This document shows positions 37,129-46,725 of a stretch of 64,000 nt of DNA, in pieces; position 1 is the first letter of the stretch, and the number at the start of each line of letters is the position of its first letter. The notes below the pieces were generated by a model. That model was not told the origin of the DNA. It saw nothing but the letters and a program-made list of their open reading frames with translations, and made no database searches. This DNA comes from Alteromonas portus. GTDB lineage: Bacteria; Pseudomonadota; Gammaproteobacteria; Enterobacterales; Alteromonadaceae. The position numbers were made by a program, and so were the translations under genes. The stretch covers positions 62,001-126,000 of the forward strand of contig NZ_SWCO01000007.1 of NCBI RefSeq assembly GCF_005117025.1. The letters are read 5' to 3'.

Positions 37129-38421
37129 TTACTGCTTGTAAACTACCCCGTCTTTCATTACAAAAGACACGCTTTCCATAAGCGATATATCGTCAAGCGG
37201 GTCGCCTTGAACAGCAACAATATCCGCTAACTTACCTTGCTCTAACGTGCCGAGAATATCGCTTATGCCCAATAAATCTGCACTATTAACGGTAGCGCTA
37301 AGTAGCGCGTCAGCAGGTTTCATTCCCGCTTCAACCATTAAAGAAAATTCCTGTGCATTATCGCCATGGGCCGATACACCACTGTCTGTACCAAAAGCAA
37401 TTTTTACGCCTGCTTTATGCGCTTGTTCAAAGGTATTTTGAATAAGCGGGCCAATAGCGGCCGCTTTCGGGCGTACTAATTCTGGAAAGAAACCATCAAT
37501 TTTTGCTTTGTCTGCTACAAACTTCCCAGCCAATATAGTTGGCACATAGTAGGTGCCGTGCTTCTTCATTAGGGTGCGGATCTCATTGTCCATGTATGTA
37601 CCGTGCTCGATAGAATCTACCCCAGCTTCAATAGCGCGCTTCATCCCTTCTTTTCCATGAGCATGAACAGCCACCGTCATACCGTAATCTTTTGCAGTAT
37701 CGACGATCGCTTCTAATTCATCGGTCATGAACTGTGGATTTTGCCCGCTTTTGGCTACGCTTAACACACCACCGGTTGCAGTAATTTTTATCAGGTCTGC
37801 GCCATCTTGATATCGAGTTCGTACTGCTTCGCGCGCTTCCACTTCGCCGTTAACAACCCCTTGTTTAGGGCCAACGTCTGGTCGAAGTAGGTGAGATAAA
37901 CCATTGCTTGGGTCGGCGTGTCCGCCTGTAGTAGCTATAGATTTAGCGACAGTGTAAATACGTGGGCCGGTGGCGTAACCTTTATTAATAGCGTTTCTTA
38001 ATGCCACTGTTTCATTATATCCGTCACCTAAGTTACGTACGGTGGTAAAGCCTGCATTTAACGTTATTGTTGCGTAATTTGCTGCACGCAGAGCATAGTC
38101 AGCCTCGTTTAGTGAAAAGCGTTCAAGATAGGTTTGCGGCCCACCGTGCTGTGACGATAAATGAACATGCATATCCATAAGGCCAGGCATAACGGTTGAA
38201 GACGTTAAATCGATAACAGTGTCGCCTTGTTGCGGTTCAGTGAAGCCTTTGTTGATTGCTTTAATTTTGTTGTTCTCAACAACAATTGTCATGTTTTCCT
38301 GAAGTGTTTTTGATGTGCCAGTAAACACTTTCCCTGCATGTATCAATGTATCGGCTACCGCAGAAAAGGGCGACGAGAGTAATGCGCTCGCAATGGCAAG
38401 CGTGATCAAAGGTTTCTTCAT
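37129..38421 (-). CDS. Secreted metal-dependent amidohydrolase (prolidase-like)
   Basis: A 430-residue amidohydrolase-superfamily protein with signal peptide (cleaved near VAD, about 24). The metal ligands follow the usual order: MDMHVHL (about 83-89), a Lys in [11 protein letters not shown] that would be carboxylated, VHAHG and IEHG histidines, and FGTDSG with the final Asp. It resembles the Xaa-Pro/Xaa-Arg dipeptidase branch (Cc2672/Sgx9260 type). A periplasmic dipeptide or N-acyl amino acid substrate is likely, but specificity cannot be read. Confidence 0.87.
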   Translation of the reverse strand: MKKPLITLAIASALLSSPFSAVADTLIHAGKVFTGTSKTLQENMTIVVENNKIKAINKGFTEPQQGDTVIDLTSSTVMPGLMDMHVHLSSQHGGPQTYLERFSLNEADYALRAANYATITLNAGFTTVRNLGDGYNETVALRNAINKGYATGPRIYTVAKSIATTGGHADPSNGLSHLLRPDVGPKQGVVNGEVEAREAVRTRYQDGADLIKITATGGVLSVAKSGQNPQFMTDELEAIVDTAKDYGMTVAVHAHGKEGMKRAIEAGVDSIEHGTYMDNEIRTLMKKHGTYYVPTILAGKFVADKAKIDGFFPELVRPKAAAIGPLIQNTFEQAHKAGVKIAFGTDSGVSAHGDNAQEFSLMVEAGMKPADALLSATVNSADLLGISDILGTLEQGKLADIVAVQGDPLDDISLMESVSFVMKDGVVYKQ

Positions 38422-38511
38422 GATAAAGGTCTTCTTTTGATTGTTTTATAGACTATATCGAATGTAATGCACAGACAGGGATAACGCAAAAAAAGCTATG
38501 ACAAAGGGGAG

Positions 38512-39102
38512 TTAAGTTATTTCGCCTAAAACGAAAGACGTGCCATTAGATTGGATTTTAAATTGCGTGCACGATCCGCTCGTTACTTCTTTGGCTTGTT
38601 CTAATAGTTGATAGTAAGTGTTTTGATGTAGCCTCGCCCACAGATCTCTGCGAACACAGAGGTAGGGAATGGGCGTCGCTTCAGGGTCCTGTATTGCTTT
38701 CGGTGGAACCCGAAGTTCAAGCTGACCAGCGCGTTCTAACCGCACAACGTCGCCTGTTTGAGTGGTAAATACGTAGGTACTGCCGTCCTTAAAACCACCC
38801 TCTTCCTTTTCCCATTGCGTAATAAGAAAGGGGGTATCTTCAACGGTAATGACCACTTTCTCAACAGGCGTAACTAAGAAGTACTTATCACCTTCACGCT
38901 TTAATACAGAGGCAAAAAGCTGAACTAAGCTTGCGCGTCCTATAGGGCTGCCTTCGTAAAACCATCGGCCGTCTAGGGCTATCGTTAGGTTGATGTCACC
39001 ACAAAAGTCAGGGTTCCATTGATCAACAGGAGGCAAAGGGCGCGCTTTTGAAGACGTGCCCTTTAGTTGTTGTTGAAATCTAGTTAGATCCACGCTCTTC
39101 AA
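38512..39102 (-). CDS. DUF1285 protein
   Basis: A 196-residue cytosolic protein with the DUF1285 features PPVDQWNPDFCGDINLTI (about 24-41) and DGRWFYEGSPIGRASLVQLF (about 44-63). The structure of a family member is known, but its function is not. It overlaps the upstream DUF3014 gene by 23 bases, so the two are translationally coupled and probably act in one envelope-related process (inference). Confidence 0.85.
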   Translation of the reverse strand: MKSVDLTRFQQQLKGTSSKARPLPPVDQWNPDFCGDINLTIALDGRWFYEGSPIGRASLVQLFASVLKREGDKYFLVTPVEKVVITVEDTPFLITQWEKEEGGFKDGSTYVFTTQTGDVVRLERAGQLELRVPPKAIQDPEATPIPYLCVRRDLWARLHQNTYYQLLEQAKEVTSGSCTQFKIQSNGTSFVLGEIT

Positions 39103-39940
39103 CCAACGCTTTTAACTCGCGCAATTTCGCTTTAATACGACGCATATTATCTGGTCCCGTGCGAAGTAACTGCTTCTGGGGTTCGTTGAGATTTTCTAAG
39201 CGATCATCGGCGTATTTGTATGCCACTGAATCTGTGTACACTTCAACAGGTACAGGCACTTCCGGTGTATCAAGTAGCTGGTCGATCGCGTCTAGCAGTA
39301 CGCTGTTAAAATCTTGGTCAGGATTGCCAATCTCTGAGTATTTAGCCTGAATATCATCTTTATAAACACCATAGATATTAAGTAGTGCTTCATTATTGAA
39401 CGACTCTAACATGTCCACATAGGGCGTATATCGCTTGTAGCTTGCAGCATCTATCCACTGCTTTCCTGCTTGAGAGTAAACGCGGAAGTTTTGCTCTGGC
39501 GGCGTAAGCAGTTGATGGTTTGGCGCCATCTCATCATTCGCTAAATTAGCTACCGATACGACAAAGCGCTGAATCAGGCCTTCGTTGACAAGCATACGAT
39601 TTACGACTTCTTTATCTGCAGAAGAACTCTCGATTAATGAAGCTTTAACTGCCGGATCGCTGGTATCCAATGGCTCTGGATCTGGCTCAACGGGCTCTGG
39701 AAGTGGTTCAACTTCATCTTTCTCTTCAAGCTCAACAGTAGGTGCTGGCTGGGTAGGTTCAAAAACTTCGGGTTCTTCTGGTGCAGTGACTTCAGGCTCG
39801 GTCACTTCAGGTTCGGGTGTAATAACTGGCTCAGGTTCTTCGTCGCTTGGCCAAAAAACTACAGCCAGAATAACAATAAGAAGAATGCCGACAATTATAA
39901 AATGTGGGCCTAACGATTTCTTTTCTGACGATTCGCTCAT
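39080..39940 (-). CDS. DUF3014 membrane-anchored protein with Pro/Glu-rich linker
   Basis: ATG 39940 (286 residues) has GGAG upstream and gives a short cytosolic N-terminus, one membrane helix (about 13-32), and then a long acidic PE-rich linker with repeated EPEP/TPEPE units (about 35-95). A soluble DUF3014 domain extends to the end. An ATG at 39991 is in frame but lacks a ribosome binding site. The topology (anchor, spacer, periplasmic domain) suggests reaching across the periplasm; function is unknown. Confidence 0.83.
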   Translation of the reverse strand: MSESSEKKSLGPHFIIVGILLIVILAVVFWPSDEEPEPVITPEPEVTEPEVTAPEEPEVFEPTQPAPTVELEEKDEVEPLPEPVEPDPEPLDTSDPAVKASLIESSSADKEVVNRMLVNEGLIQRFVVSVANLANDEMAPNHQLLTPPEQNFRVYSQAGKQWIDAASYKRYTPYVDMLESFNNEALLNIYGVYKDDIQAKYSEIGNPDQDFNSVLLDAIDQLLDTPEVPVPVEVYTDSVAYKYADDRLENLNEPQKQLLRTGPDNMRRIKAKLRELKALVEERGSN

Positions 39941-40320
39941 AATGACTCCGCTACAAAAATATCCTTTCGGTAATACTACCAGAGATAACACCCAAAATTA
40001 GAAAATCAATCAAGAGAATTGTTCCCCCAAAAAGTAAATTCCTTATTTTGAACAGATTTTAACGTTCAAAAGCCATTTTCCGATTTGTTTTTGACTTAAA
40101 ATTAGTGGGAACTCCTCATTTTTGAATATTTCTTGCTCAACTATCATGTAAATACGTAAATAATTTTAAAACAATTGTTTAACATTTGCGGTCTTGTGTA
40201 CTAATGTGTTGATTAATCATAGAAAACGAGTGCTAGAGTACTGTTGCTTATTGTAATCAATGGATGTTTCAAGTCTCGCAGTCCAAATTTTATTGAAATG
40301 TGCCTTTTAGGATAGTTAGC
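39941..40320. other. Divergent intergenic region, AT-rich
   Basis: A 380-base AT-rich gap between divergent genes. The only palindrome noted is TGATTAATCA at 40210-40219. No confident promoter, RNA gene or small coding sequence was found. Confidence 0.5.
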
Positions 40321-40713
40321 GTGAGTAAATTTAAAACATATCATCCGAAGTTACACCGAGCCGTTAAACGTTACACTGCGATACAATATGTTATTGCGTT
40401 AGGGGTTTTGATATTCCTATTTTTAAACATGAATAGCCTCTCAATGCACCATCAACTCATAGCGGCAATAACCGTAGTTGTCATGTGCATACAAAACGGA
40501 TTTATCTTATCGAGAGCAAAAGTGGCACTTGCCGTTGAGGGGCCACGGTTATTGATATTTCCACTGCTGTGGATAGCGACAGGAATGGGGTTGGCTGCGC
40601 TAGTGTATAGTGCCTTTTCAATTGCATCGCTGTTAGTCTTAATTAACGCAGTGCGTTATAAAAATCATCGTCCTCCGCTTCACCTCATGAATGAACCCGA
40701 AAACCTCGTATAG
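40321..40713 (+). CDS. Small membrane protein of unknown function
   Basis: About 130 residues from GTG 40321, which has AGGA eight bases upstream; an earlier in-frame GTG at 40300 is possible. A basic N-terminus is followed by four hydrophobic segments (about 22-40, 47-64, 76-92 and 93-110) and a short polar tail. No family was recognised. It is followed 95 bases later by another small gene on the same strand. Confidence 0.65.
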   Translation: MSKFKTYHPKLHRAVKRYTAIQYVIALGVLIFLFLNMNSLSMHHQLIAAITVVVMCIQNGFILSRAKVALAVEGPRLLIFPLLWIATGMGLAALVYSAFSIASLLVLINAVRYKNHRPPLHLMNEPENLV

Positions 40714-40807
40714 CGTATATTTAATATAACCTCGTCCTGTTCGTACTTAATATAAAAATCCTTACAGGGCGAGCGTAGTGTGTACGCTAATTTCATGAGG
40801 TAGAAAA

Positions 40808-41116
40808 ATGCACAAGTTTTATTTTCGGGATATTGAAGAGTCGCCGATAGCTATCGATTACTTAGAAGTTCAGTCATATGAAATGAATGTGTACCTGGTT
40901 TATCTCACTATTGATAATCACAGCGGCATGCTTTACGACAATAAAGACAAGCCTATGCGATTTTTTAGTGCCGGCCATATACGAGAGGCATTTGCGCACT
41001 GCCGCGTTCTACAGGCGGTAATGAAGCACGATACGCCTTACGATGAAATGATTGGCAACCCACCAAAAAGTAAAGAACAAATGGCGCTCCCTTTTAGTAT
41101 GGAATTACCTTATTGA
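40808..41116 (+). CDS. Small acidic-type soluble protein, DUF6482-like
   Basis: A 102-residue cytosolic protein with ATG behind GAGGTAG. The pattern of an alternating beta start (LEVQSYEMNVYLVYLTI), then an IREAFAHC helix and a Pro-rich end resembles the DUF6482 family of short proteins in marine gammaproteobacteria. I hold that assignment loosely. The function is unknown. Confidence 0.6.
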   Translation: MHKFYFRDIEESPIAIDYLEVQSYEMNVYLVYLTIDNHSGMLYDNKDKPMRFFSAGHIREAFAHCRVLQAVMKHDTPYDEMIGNPPKSKEQMALPFSMELPY

Positions 41117-41160
41117 AGATGGTTCTATTTAGCATTTAGGTGAGTTGAAAGTGACGGTTT

Positions 41161-41200
41161 ACGTTCTTCTTTGCAAGGAGTCGACTCGTAAGAAGAACGT
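41161..41200. repeat. Nested inverted repeat between convergent genes
   Basis: ACGTTCTTCTT (41161-41171) pairs perfectly with AAGAAGAACGT (41190-41200). The loop contains a second palindrome, GAGTCGACTC (41178-41187). No T-run follows on either strand, so it is not a standard intrinsic terminator. Confidence 0.6.
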
Positions 41201-41269
41201 GTAGCACAGTATATTCCACGCCTCATATTCAATGATTAATAGAGACATTTCTGAGCCGCCAATTGTTTG

Positions 41270-42637
41270 CTATAACGCAAGCCATTTGCCAGCAGCCTTT
41301 CGCATGTCAACTTTGGCTTGCAGGCGCTTCGCCAGTAAGAACAGTCCGCCCAGTTTTCTGTGTATAAACAGTGCATCAACCGGTGGTGTGTGCCAAAAGT
41401 TATGCTCCATCGTGAGGGTCATCCCTTTTTCATGAAGCCTGGCAATAAGGTCGCTTTGTCCAAAGTCATAAGCGCCTTCGTAGCGGATAGCTTCACATGC
41501 CTCCATCCCAATGTTTATCACGGCATCGATTTGTGTTGAAGAGTGGCTTTCATCAATCAAGCCAATGCTAAACGCGGCTTGTTGCATCATCGCTCTATCG
41601 TTGGCTGCCGCGCTTTTGAGTAACGCTTGGTATTGAGCTGAAATGGCGTCAGGTACCTCTCGTGTAGCCCCAAAATCTAGTAGTACGATTTCTTTTGTAT
41701 CGGGCTTAAATCGATAATTGGCTAAATTAGGGTCGCTTTGTAGCAATTTGAAATAGAAAATCTCATTAAAAAATAAAGTCATTAACGCAGTCATTACGGC
41801 GTCTCGGACTTCCTGTGGCTCATTTAAAAGCGCATCTAAATCATGCGCCTCTATGAAGTCCATCGCTAGGACCGTACTGGTAGTAAGGGGGGCATAGGTT
41901 TTTGGAATAACAAACGCATTGTGTTCCTTGCATTGGATATCCGAACCCTCAACCATTGTGCGATAACGATTGAGCATGTCAGCTTCTCGTACGTAATCAG
42001 CTTCTTGATGAAGCTGTGCTTTAGCTTCTTGCAAAAGCGGGTTGATATCTAATGATTTGGGAACCAAGCCGGTAATTTTTATAAGTGTAGCTACATTGTC
42101 TACATCGCTATCTATGCTTTTTTTCACGCCAGGATACTGCACTTTTACTGCTAACATCCGACCGTCCATCGTAATGACTTTATGGACTTGGCCAATAGAG
42201 GCAGCAGCTATAGGGGCAAAGGAAAAGTAAAGTAAGTCATCTTGCCATTTGTCGCCCCAAGACTGATTTAATGTAGCTATAAGCTGGTCCTTGGGCATGG
42301 GGTCAGCGTCGTCCCGTAAACGTCCCAAAATGGCGGCGAGTTCTTCGGGAAGAAAGTCACCCGCATCCATTGAAATAAGCTGTCCGAGTTTCATGGCGGC
42401 ACCACGCATACTGGCAAGCTGGTCTGCAATGTTAGAAATGTTTTTGGGAGTTAAAAGCAATGACGACAACACGGGCTTTTCACCTTTCAGGAGTTGCCCC
42501 GCCCCCTGCGAAACTACATTACCCGCGATTTTTCCTGCTAATGAGCCCAAGCGACCTATCCTAGATAAACGCGACGACGGTACCGCTCTACTAGAACGGG
42601 TTAGTGGTTCATCGGATTTATTGCGCTTCTCTGCCAT
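41270..42637 (-). CDS. ABC1/ADCK atypical kinase, COQ8-like
   Basis: A 455-residue UbiB/COQ8-family protein. KxGQ motif AAMKLGQLISM, the AAAS nucleotide loop PIAAASIGQVHK, catalytic-loop SDPNLANYRF and metal motif LLDFGATRE are all present. DPNxxN and the closing IHRKLGG..L pattern resemble mitochondrial COQ8/ADCK3 more than E. coli UbiB (DPHPGN and C-terminal membrane helices, absent here). COQ8 proteins are ATPases supporting ubiquinone synthesis. A basic N-terminal leader of about 50 residues precedes the KxGQ domain. It is monocistronic. Confidence 0.88.
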   Translation of the reverse strand: MAEKRNKSDEPLTRSSRAVPSSRLSRIGRLGSLAGKIAGNVVSQGAGQLLKGEKPVLSSLLLTPKNISNIADQLASMRGAAMKLGQLISMDAGDFLPEELAAILGRLRDDADPMPKDQLIATLNQSWGDKWQDDLLYFSFAPIAAASIGQVHKVITMDGRMLAVKVQYPGVKKSIDSDVDNVATLIKITGLVPKSLDINPLLQEAKAQLHQEADYVREADMLNRYRTMVEGSDIQCKEHNAFVIPKTYAPLTTSTVLAMDFIEAHDLDALLNEPQEVRDAVMTALMTLFFNEIFYFKLLQSDPNLANYRFKPDTKEIVLLDFGATREVPDAISAQYQALLKSAAANDRAMMQQAAFSIGLIDESHSSTQIDAVINIGMEACEAIRYEGAYDFGQSDLIARLHEKGMTLTMEHNFWHTPPVDALFIHRKLGGLFLLAKRLQAKVDMRKAAGKWLAL

Positions 42638-42979
42638 AAGTTCACTCAGTTTTATTGAAGACGAAGGGTAACGTTATGTTTGTTATCGTTTAAACAATAA
42701 CCTAAAAAAGTAAATGGGGCTTATAAATTATACTTTTAGGCTGGGCGTCTGGATCGGGTAAGCAGCTAAAAGTAACCTAATTTTAGGAAGGCGTTTGAAT
42801 AATAGAATACCCTTAAAAGACGGCTGTTTGAGCTGAACTCAATTTATTAGGAGCATTTGAAGTGCCCATAAGAAACTTGCAAAGAGATGCACTTGGCATG
42901 GGGTGGCCAATTTTTCTATCGGGCTCTTATTAAACTCGCTATGTTAAGCACCTGCACCTGCGCGTGCAAAGTGAAAAAA
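42638..42979. other. Intergenic region with one possible microprotein
   Basis: A 342-base gap between two leftward genes. On the plus strand AGGAG (42849-42853) precedes a GTG at 42862 that opens a 23-codon frame ending at 42933. It is too short and unconserved to call a gene. No terminator for the 42980-43399 gene was identified. Confidence 0.4.
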
Positions 42980-43399
42980 CTAGATTATTTGTGAAACGAA
43001 CTGGATCACCAACCCAACAACGCTTCCATAAGCAAATCCAGCCCAGCCACTTGCTGCTCTGTAGCGCCAAAGGGTAGCGCCAAAGAATCCACACCAAAGC
43101 ATGGCAGAATAAGTGGATATGAGTCCGCTGCCCATGCCGGAATCGGGCAAAAACAGCATGACGACAAAGGTAAGAGCCATTGCACCACTTAGCAGTACCC
43201 ACATGATATTTTTCTTATCAGAGAACGCATTGTTTTGTTTGACGTTCTTTGCATCGGCATCTCGCGTTTGCTGTGCATTTTCTGCTTGAACAGCGCACTG
43301 AGCTGCCTTTGATGCGCGTAGTTTTCGTGCACTACGCTCACTTCTTGATTGGGGTTTCTTGACCGATGAAGGCAACGGTGATGCAGCGCTATGGGTCAT
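42980..43399 (-). CDS. Membrane protein of unknown function with basic N-terminal region
   Basis: About 139 residues from ATG 43399, chosen because GAGG lies six bases upstream. The first 60 residues are polar and rich in Lys, Arg, Ala and Ser. Three hydrophobic segments follow (about 65-84, 92-108 and 116-137), with small-residue patterns GSGLIS and GFAYGSVVG. No family was recognised. The basic tail could contact lipid head groups or nucleic acid (speculative). Confidence 0.6.
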   Translation of the reverse strand: MTHSAASPLPSSVKKPQSRSERSARKLRASKAAQCAVQAENAQQTRDADAKNVKQNNAFSDKKNIMWVLLSGAMALTFVVMLFLPDSGMGSGLISTYSAMLWCGFFGATLWRYRAASGWAGFAYGSVVGLVIQFVSQII

Positions 43400-43613
43400 G
43401 ATGTACCTCACTAACTAGGTTTTAGTAACTGTTTATCCACAGTTAAGGTAGAGCATGGCTGCCAAGATGACTATACGACTTCGGTCTCACACCCCGCAAA
43501 AAAGGCGTGTTTTAAGTGTTCGGTTTCTATATACGAATGCAGCATTCGAAAGAGAGACGGCAATAGCTAAGGTTGCTATCTGTTATCTTCATTGCCACGT
43601 AAAGCAAATAAAC

Positions 43614-43666
43614 AAAAAAGCCCACCCGCAATCACTGTCGTTTGACAAGGAATGCGGGTGGGCTTT
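43614..43666 (-). terminator. Terminator of the M1 peptidase/DUF6702 operon
   Basis: GCCCACCCGCA (43620-43630) pairs perfectly over 11 bases with TGCGGGTGGGC (43653-43663). On the minus strand the stem is followed by T6. It lies 23 bases beyond the stop at 43689. Confidence 0.9.
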
Positions 43667-43688
43667 CACAAACTCATACCGTTAGGTA

Positions 43689-44273
43689 TTAGTGATGGTT
43701 GCTATTTTGGCTCTTAAAGCTTACTTCCAGCAAGTTAACGCTATCAGCAAAGGTCAGGGTTTTGATATCACCCTTGCCTTCTACATTTAGCGTATTCACT
43801 TGTTTCGGCCACAAGTCACGCAATGCATCATGGCGAATTTTAATGCCTTCAAGTACAGGCGGCTCAGCAGTTTCCTGATAAACCCAAAAGTGCTTACCTT
43901 CAACTTCAAAGCCAACATCAGCAAGCTTTAATGGCTCGCCTGCTGCATTTAAAATTGCAAAGTGGTGGGCGACATACTCAGCGAATTGTTGCTGCGTTTC
44001 TATGTCGTCCATAATATCTGCGTGCTTGTCGAACAGCGCCTTAACCGCGTGTTCAGCGTCATGCAAATTAAAGCGGTGCATCACCTCAATATTTTCTGTT
44101 CTAGGGTTGAACAGTACCGTGGTAATTGCGGCTTTTATTTGATGCGCTTGGGCTGCAGTGCTGTACGACATTGCGCTAACTAATAGCGCAGCCGTAATTG
44201 CGAATGCACTTACGCTTGCAAGCAGAGCATGCGCGCTCTGCTGCAAGCGAGCCAAAGACAACTTATTCGTCAT
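43689..44273 (-). CDS. DUF6702-like secreted protein
   Basis: A 194-residue protein with a long signal peptide (hydrophobic stretch about 17-40, cleavage likely near AQA-HQ). The mature domain starts HQIKAAITTVLFNPRTENIEV and is rich in His and acidic residues, ending SNHH. It resembles the DUF6702 family often found after M1 peptidase genes. It overlaps the upstream peptidase gene by 11 bases, so the two are coupled. A partner or periplasmic accessory role is inferred. Confidence 0.75.
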   Translation of the reverse strand: MTNKLSLARLQQSAHALLASVSAFAITAALLVSAMSYSTAAQAHQIKAAITTVLFNPRTENIEVMHRFNLHDAEHAVKALFDKHADIMDDIETQQQFAEYVAHHFAILNAAGEPLKLADVGFEVEGKHFWVYQETAEPPVLEGIKIRHDALRDLWPKQVNTLNVEGKGDIKTLTFADSVNLLEVSFKSQNSNHH

Positions 44274-46725
44274 CTTTGTCCTCGTCGTCGGTTTTCAGTT
44301 CGGTCTTTGAGTCGTGCATAAGGTCGCGGTACTCGTAAGTGTTACGCGGCTTATTCTTGTACGCTTCAATACGCGAAGGAATGATACGACGCGGGTAGTG
44401 GTTATTTTCCACATCTACGTCTGCGGTTTCCCAATGCGGGTCAACGGTTACGCTTACTAACTCTTTGTCTTTGTCGGTAACAATAAGCTTGCTTACGGCT
44501 TTAGGTGTACGACGCCAGATTTCCGCAGGAATACGCATTTCTTCTTTTGTGCCGTCTTCAAACGTTAGTTCAAGAATGATTGGCATTACCAAGCCACCCT
44601 TGTTGCTGAAATCTAGCACATAGTAGTTTTTATCTTCTTTAACCGCACGTTCAAAGGCTTTACGCTCCCAAGGCTCAAGATCTTTCAAGAATTTCTTGTA
44701 CTTGTTGCGCTCTTTGTTAGTTACGGTATAACGATCGTTTTCGTCGTAGAAGTCACTGATATCTTCAAAACGGTCTACCCAAAGTTTTTTACCTTCTTCT
44801 TTGTTTCGAATATCGGTAAGTGACTTTGGTTTTTCCATTTCTGCTTCGCGTTCGCGAGCAAAATCGATATCTGGATCTTCAGTGTCTAAACGCAGCTTGT
44901 ATACGCTGTCTAGGCTAATATCTACATGGTCTGTGGTGTAAAACCAACCACGCCAGAACCAGTCTAGATCAACGCCCGACGCTTCTTCCATAGTGCGGAA
45001 GAAATCTGATGGTGTAGGACGCTTAAACATCCAACGCTGCGCGTATTCTTTAAATGCGAAGTCAAAAAGCTCGCGGCCAAGAATAGTTTCGCGAAGAATA
45101 TTCAGTGCTACTGCAGGCTTGGTATAGGCATTTGGGCCAAGGCGAAGTACAGAGTCAGACTGGGTCATAATTGGCACCTGTGTCTGAGACTTCATGTAGC
45201 CTGTGATATCACGTGGCTCAACGCCCCAAGGAATCGTCGGGTCCCACTCGCGACCGGCAACGCCGTCTAGGAAGCTGTTAAGACCTTCATCCATCCATGT
45301 CCACTGACGCTCGTCAGAGTTAACTGTCATAGGGAAATAGATATGACCCACTTCGTGAATAACTACGCCAATAAGGAAACGTTTCTCAGCAAGCGAGTAC
45401 GTGCGTGAACCATCGTCACGAAGCTCTGTACGCGGGCCGTTGAAGGTGATCATGGGGTATTCCATGCCGCCAACCGGGCCATTTACTGACTGTGCTACTG
45501 GGTATGGGTAATCGAAGCTAAAGCGGCTATAAACATCCATGGTGTGGATGATTGATTCTGTAGAATACTTCTGCCATAGCTCGCCACCTTCTTTCGGGTA
45601 GAAAGACATAGCCATTACCAATGGTTGAGTGTCACCGCCTTGCTGATAACCACGCGCATCCCACGCAAATTTACGCGAAGAAGCCCATGCAAAGTCACGT
45701 ACGTTTTCTGCCTTAAACTTCCAGGTTTTAAGCTTAGTCGTGCCTTCTTTTTCGTTCTCAATCGCTTCTTCTGGTGAAACGATAAATACGATGCGGTCAG
45801 CTTTTTCTGCCTTTTTCAGACGGTCGCGCTGTGTTTTAGTTAACACGTCTTTCGGGTTTTGAAGCACACCCGTTGACGACACGATGTGGTCAGCAGGAAC
45901 CGTAATATCTACTTCGTAGTTACCGAATTCTAGCGTGAACTCACCACGGCCAATAAACTCTTTATTGGTCCAGGCTTCGTAGTCGGTGTATGCAGCTAGG
46001 CGTGGGAACCACTGTGCTAGCAAGAAGATGTCGTTACCACCTTCACGTTCGTCATCTGGGAAGTGCTCGTAACCTGCACGCGCTGAAACAGCATCTTCTT
46101 CTACAATGTTAAACGCAAAATCGATATCAAACGTTACTTTACCGCCTGGCTTTAGAGGCTTAGCCAAATCAACACGCATAAGCGTACCAACAATTGTGTG
46201 GCGTAAGTCGTTGCCCGCTTTGTCTTCAACGCGAGAGATTGTGTAGCCTAGTTCATTGTCGTCAACAAACTGCTGGCGGCGCAGTGCGCCCATACTTAGC
46301 TTAGCTGGCTTGTCGCCATCGGCTGCCTGCGTGCCCGGCCCACGATTGCCGATGCCGCCAAACGTAGTAGTAAGCGCAGACATTGAATCGTCGCGGAATT
46401 TGTTTTGGTCAAGCTGGATCCACAAGTACTTAAGCGTATCTGGCGCGTTGTTGTGGTAAGTAATGGTTTCGCTTGCTTCAATGCGGCGCTTGTCTTCAAG
46501 CAGCTTTACGTCAATATCGTAATCTACTTGTTGTTGCCAATATTGGTGGCCTGGCTCACCAGCGGCGTTACGGTATACGTTTGGAGTAGGAAGAACTTCG
46601 TCCAGCTGACGGAATTTATCTTCAAAATCGCCTTTTGTTTGTTTTATAGCGGCGGTCGTAGGAAGAGAAATCAGCATAGACAACACTGGCGCTAGCCAGA
46701 ATAGGTGTCGTTTTGCGGTGCTCAT
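44263..46725 (-). CDS. Secreted M1-family zinc metallopeptidase
   Basis: An 820-residue aminopeptidase-like protein with signal peptide (about 1-25). The zinc site is H457-E458-V-G-H461 with E480 18 residues later (HExxH-X18-E), and the substrate-binding motif is VGGMEYPMI (a GxMEN variant). Start ATG 46725 is chosen for its AAGGAAA ribosome binding site and clean signal sequence; an in-frame ATG at 46800 adds 25 residues without one. The C-terminus is highly charged (Glu/Asp/Lys). It acts in the periplasm or outside, cleaving peptides. Confidence 0.93.
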   Translation of the reverse strand: MSTAKRHLFWLAPVLSMLISLPTTAAIKQTKGDFEDKFRQLDEVLPTPNVYRNAAGEPGHQYWQQQVDYDIDVKLLEDKRRIEASETITYHNNAPDTLKYLWIQLDQNKFRDDSMSALTTTFGGIGNRGPGTQAADGDKPAKLSMGALRRQQFVDDNELGYTISRVEDKAGNDLRHTIVGTLMRVDLAKPLKPGGKVTFDIDFAFNIVEEDAVSARAGYEHFPDDEREGGNDIFLLAQWFPRLAAYTDYEAWTNKEFIGRGEFTLEFGNYEVDITVPADHIVSSTGVLQNPKDVLTKTQRDRLKKAEKADRIVFIVSPEEAIENEKEGTTKLKTWKFKAENVRDFAWASSRKFAWDARGYQQGGDTQPLVMAMSFYPKEGGELWQKYSTESIIHTMDVYSRFSFDYPYPVAQSVNGPVGGMEYPMITFNGPRTELRDDGSRTYSLAEKRFLIGVVIHEVGHIYFPMTVNSDERQWTWMDEGLNSFLDGVAGREWDPTIPWGVEPRDITGYMKSQTQVPIMTQSDSVLRLGPNAYTKPAVALNILRETILGRELFDFAFKEYAQRWMFKRPTPSDFFRTMEEASGVDLDWFWRGWFYTTDHVDISLDSVYKLRLDTEDPDIDFAREREAEMEKPKSLTDIRNKEEGKKLWVDRFEDISDFYDENDRYTVTNKERNKYKKFLKDLEPWERKAFERAVKEDKNYYVLDFSNKGGLVMPIILELTFEDGTKEEMRIPAEIWRRTPKAVSKLIVTDKDKELVSVTVDPHWETADVDVENNHYPRRIIPSRIEAYKNKPRNTYEYRDLMHDSKTELKTDDEDKDDE

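Noticed and set aside
39585..40001. Long Ser/Gly-rich frame opposite the DUF3014 gene
   Set aside because: It is the antisense of the Pro/Glu repeat linker; low-complexity artefact.
43455..43685. Open frame of 76 codons on the plus strand before the DUF6702-like gene
   Set aside because: It runs through the terminator hairpin at 43614-43666, has no ribosome binding site and has atypical composition for a protein; probably chance.
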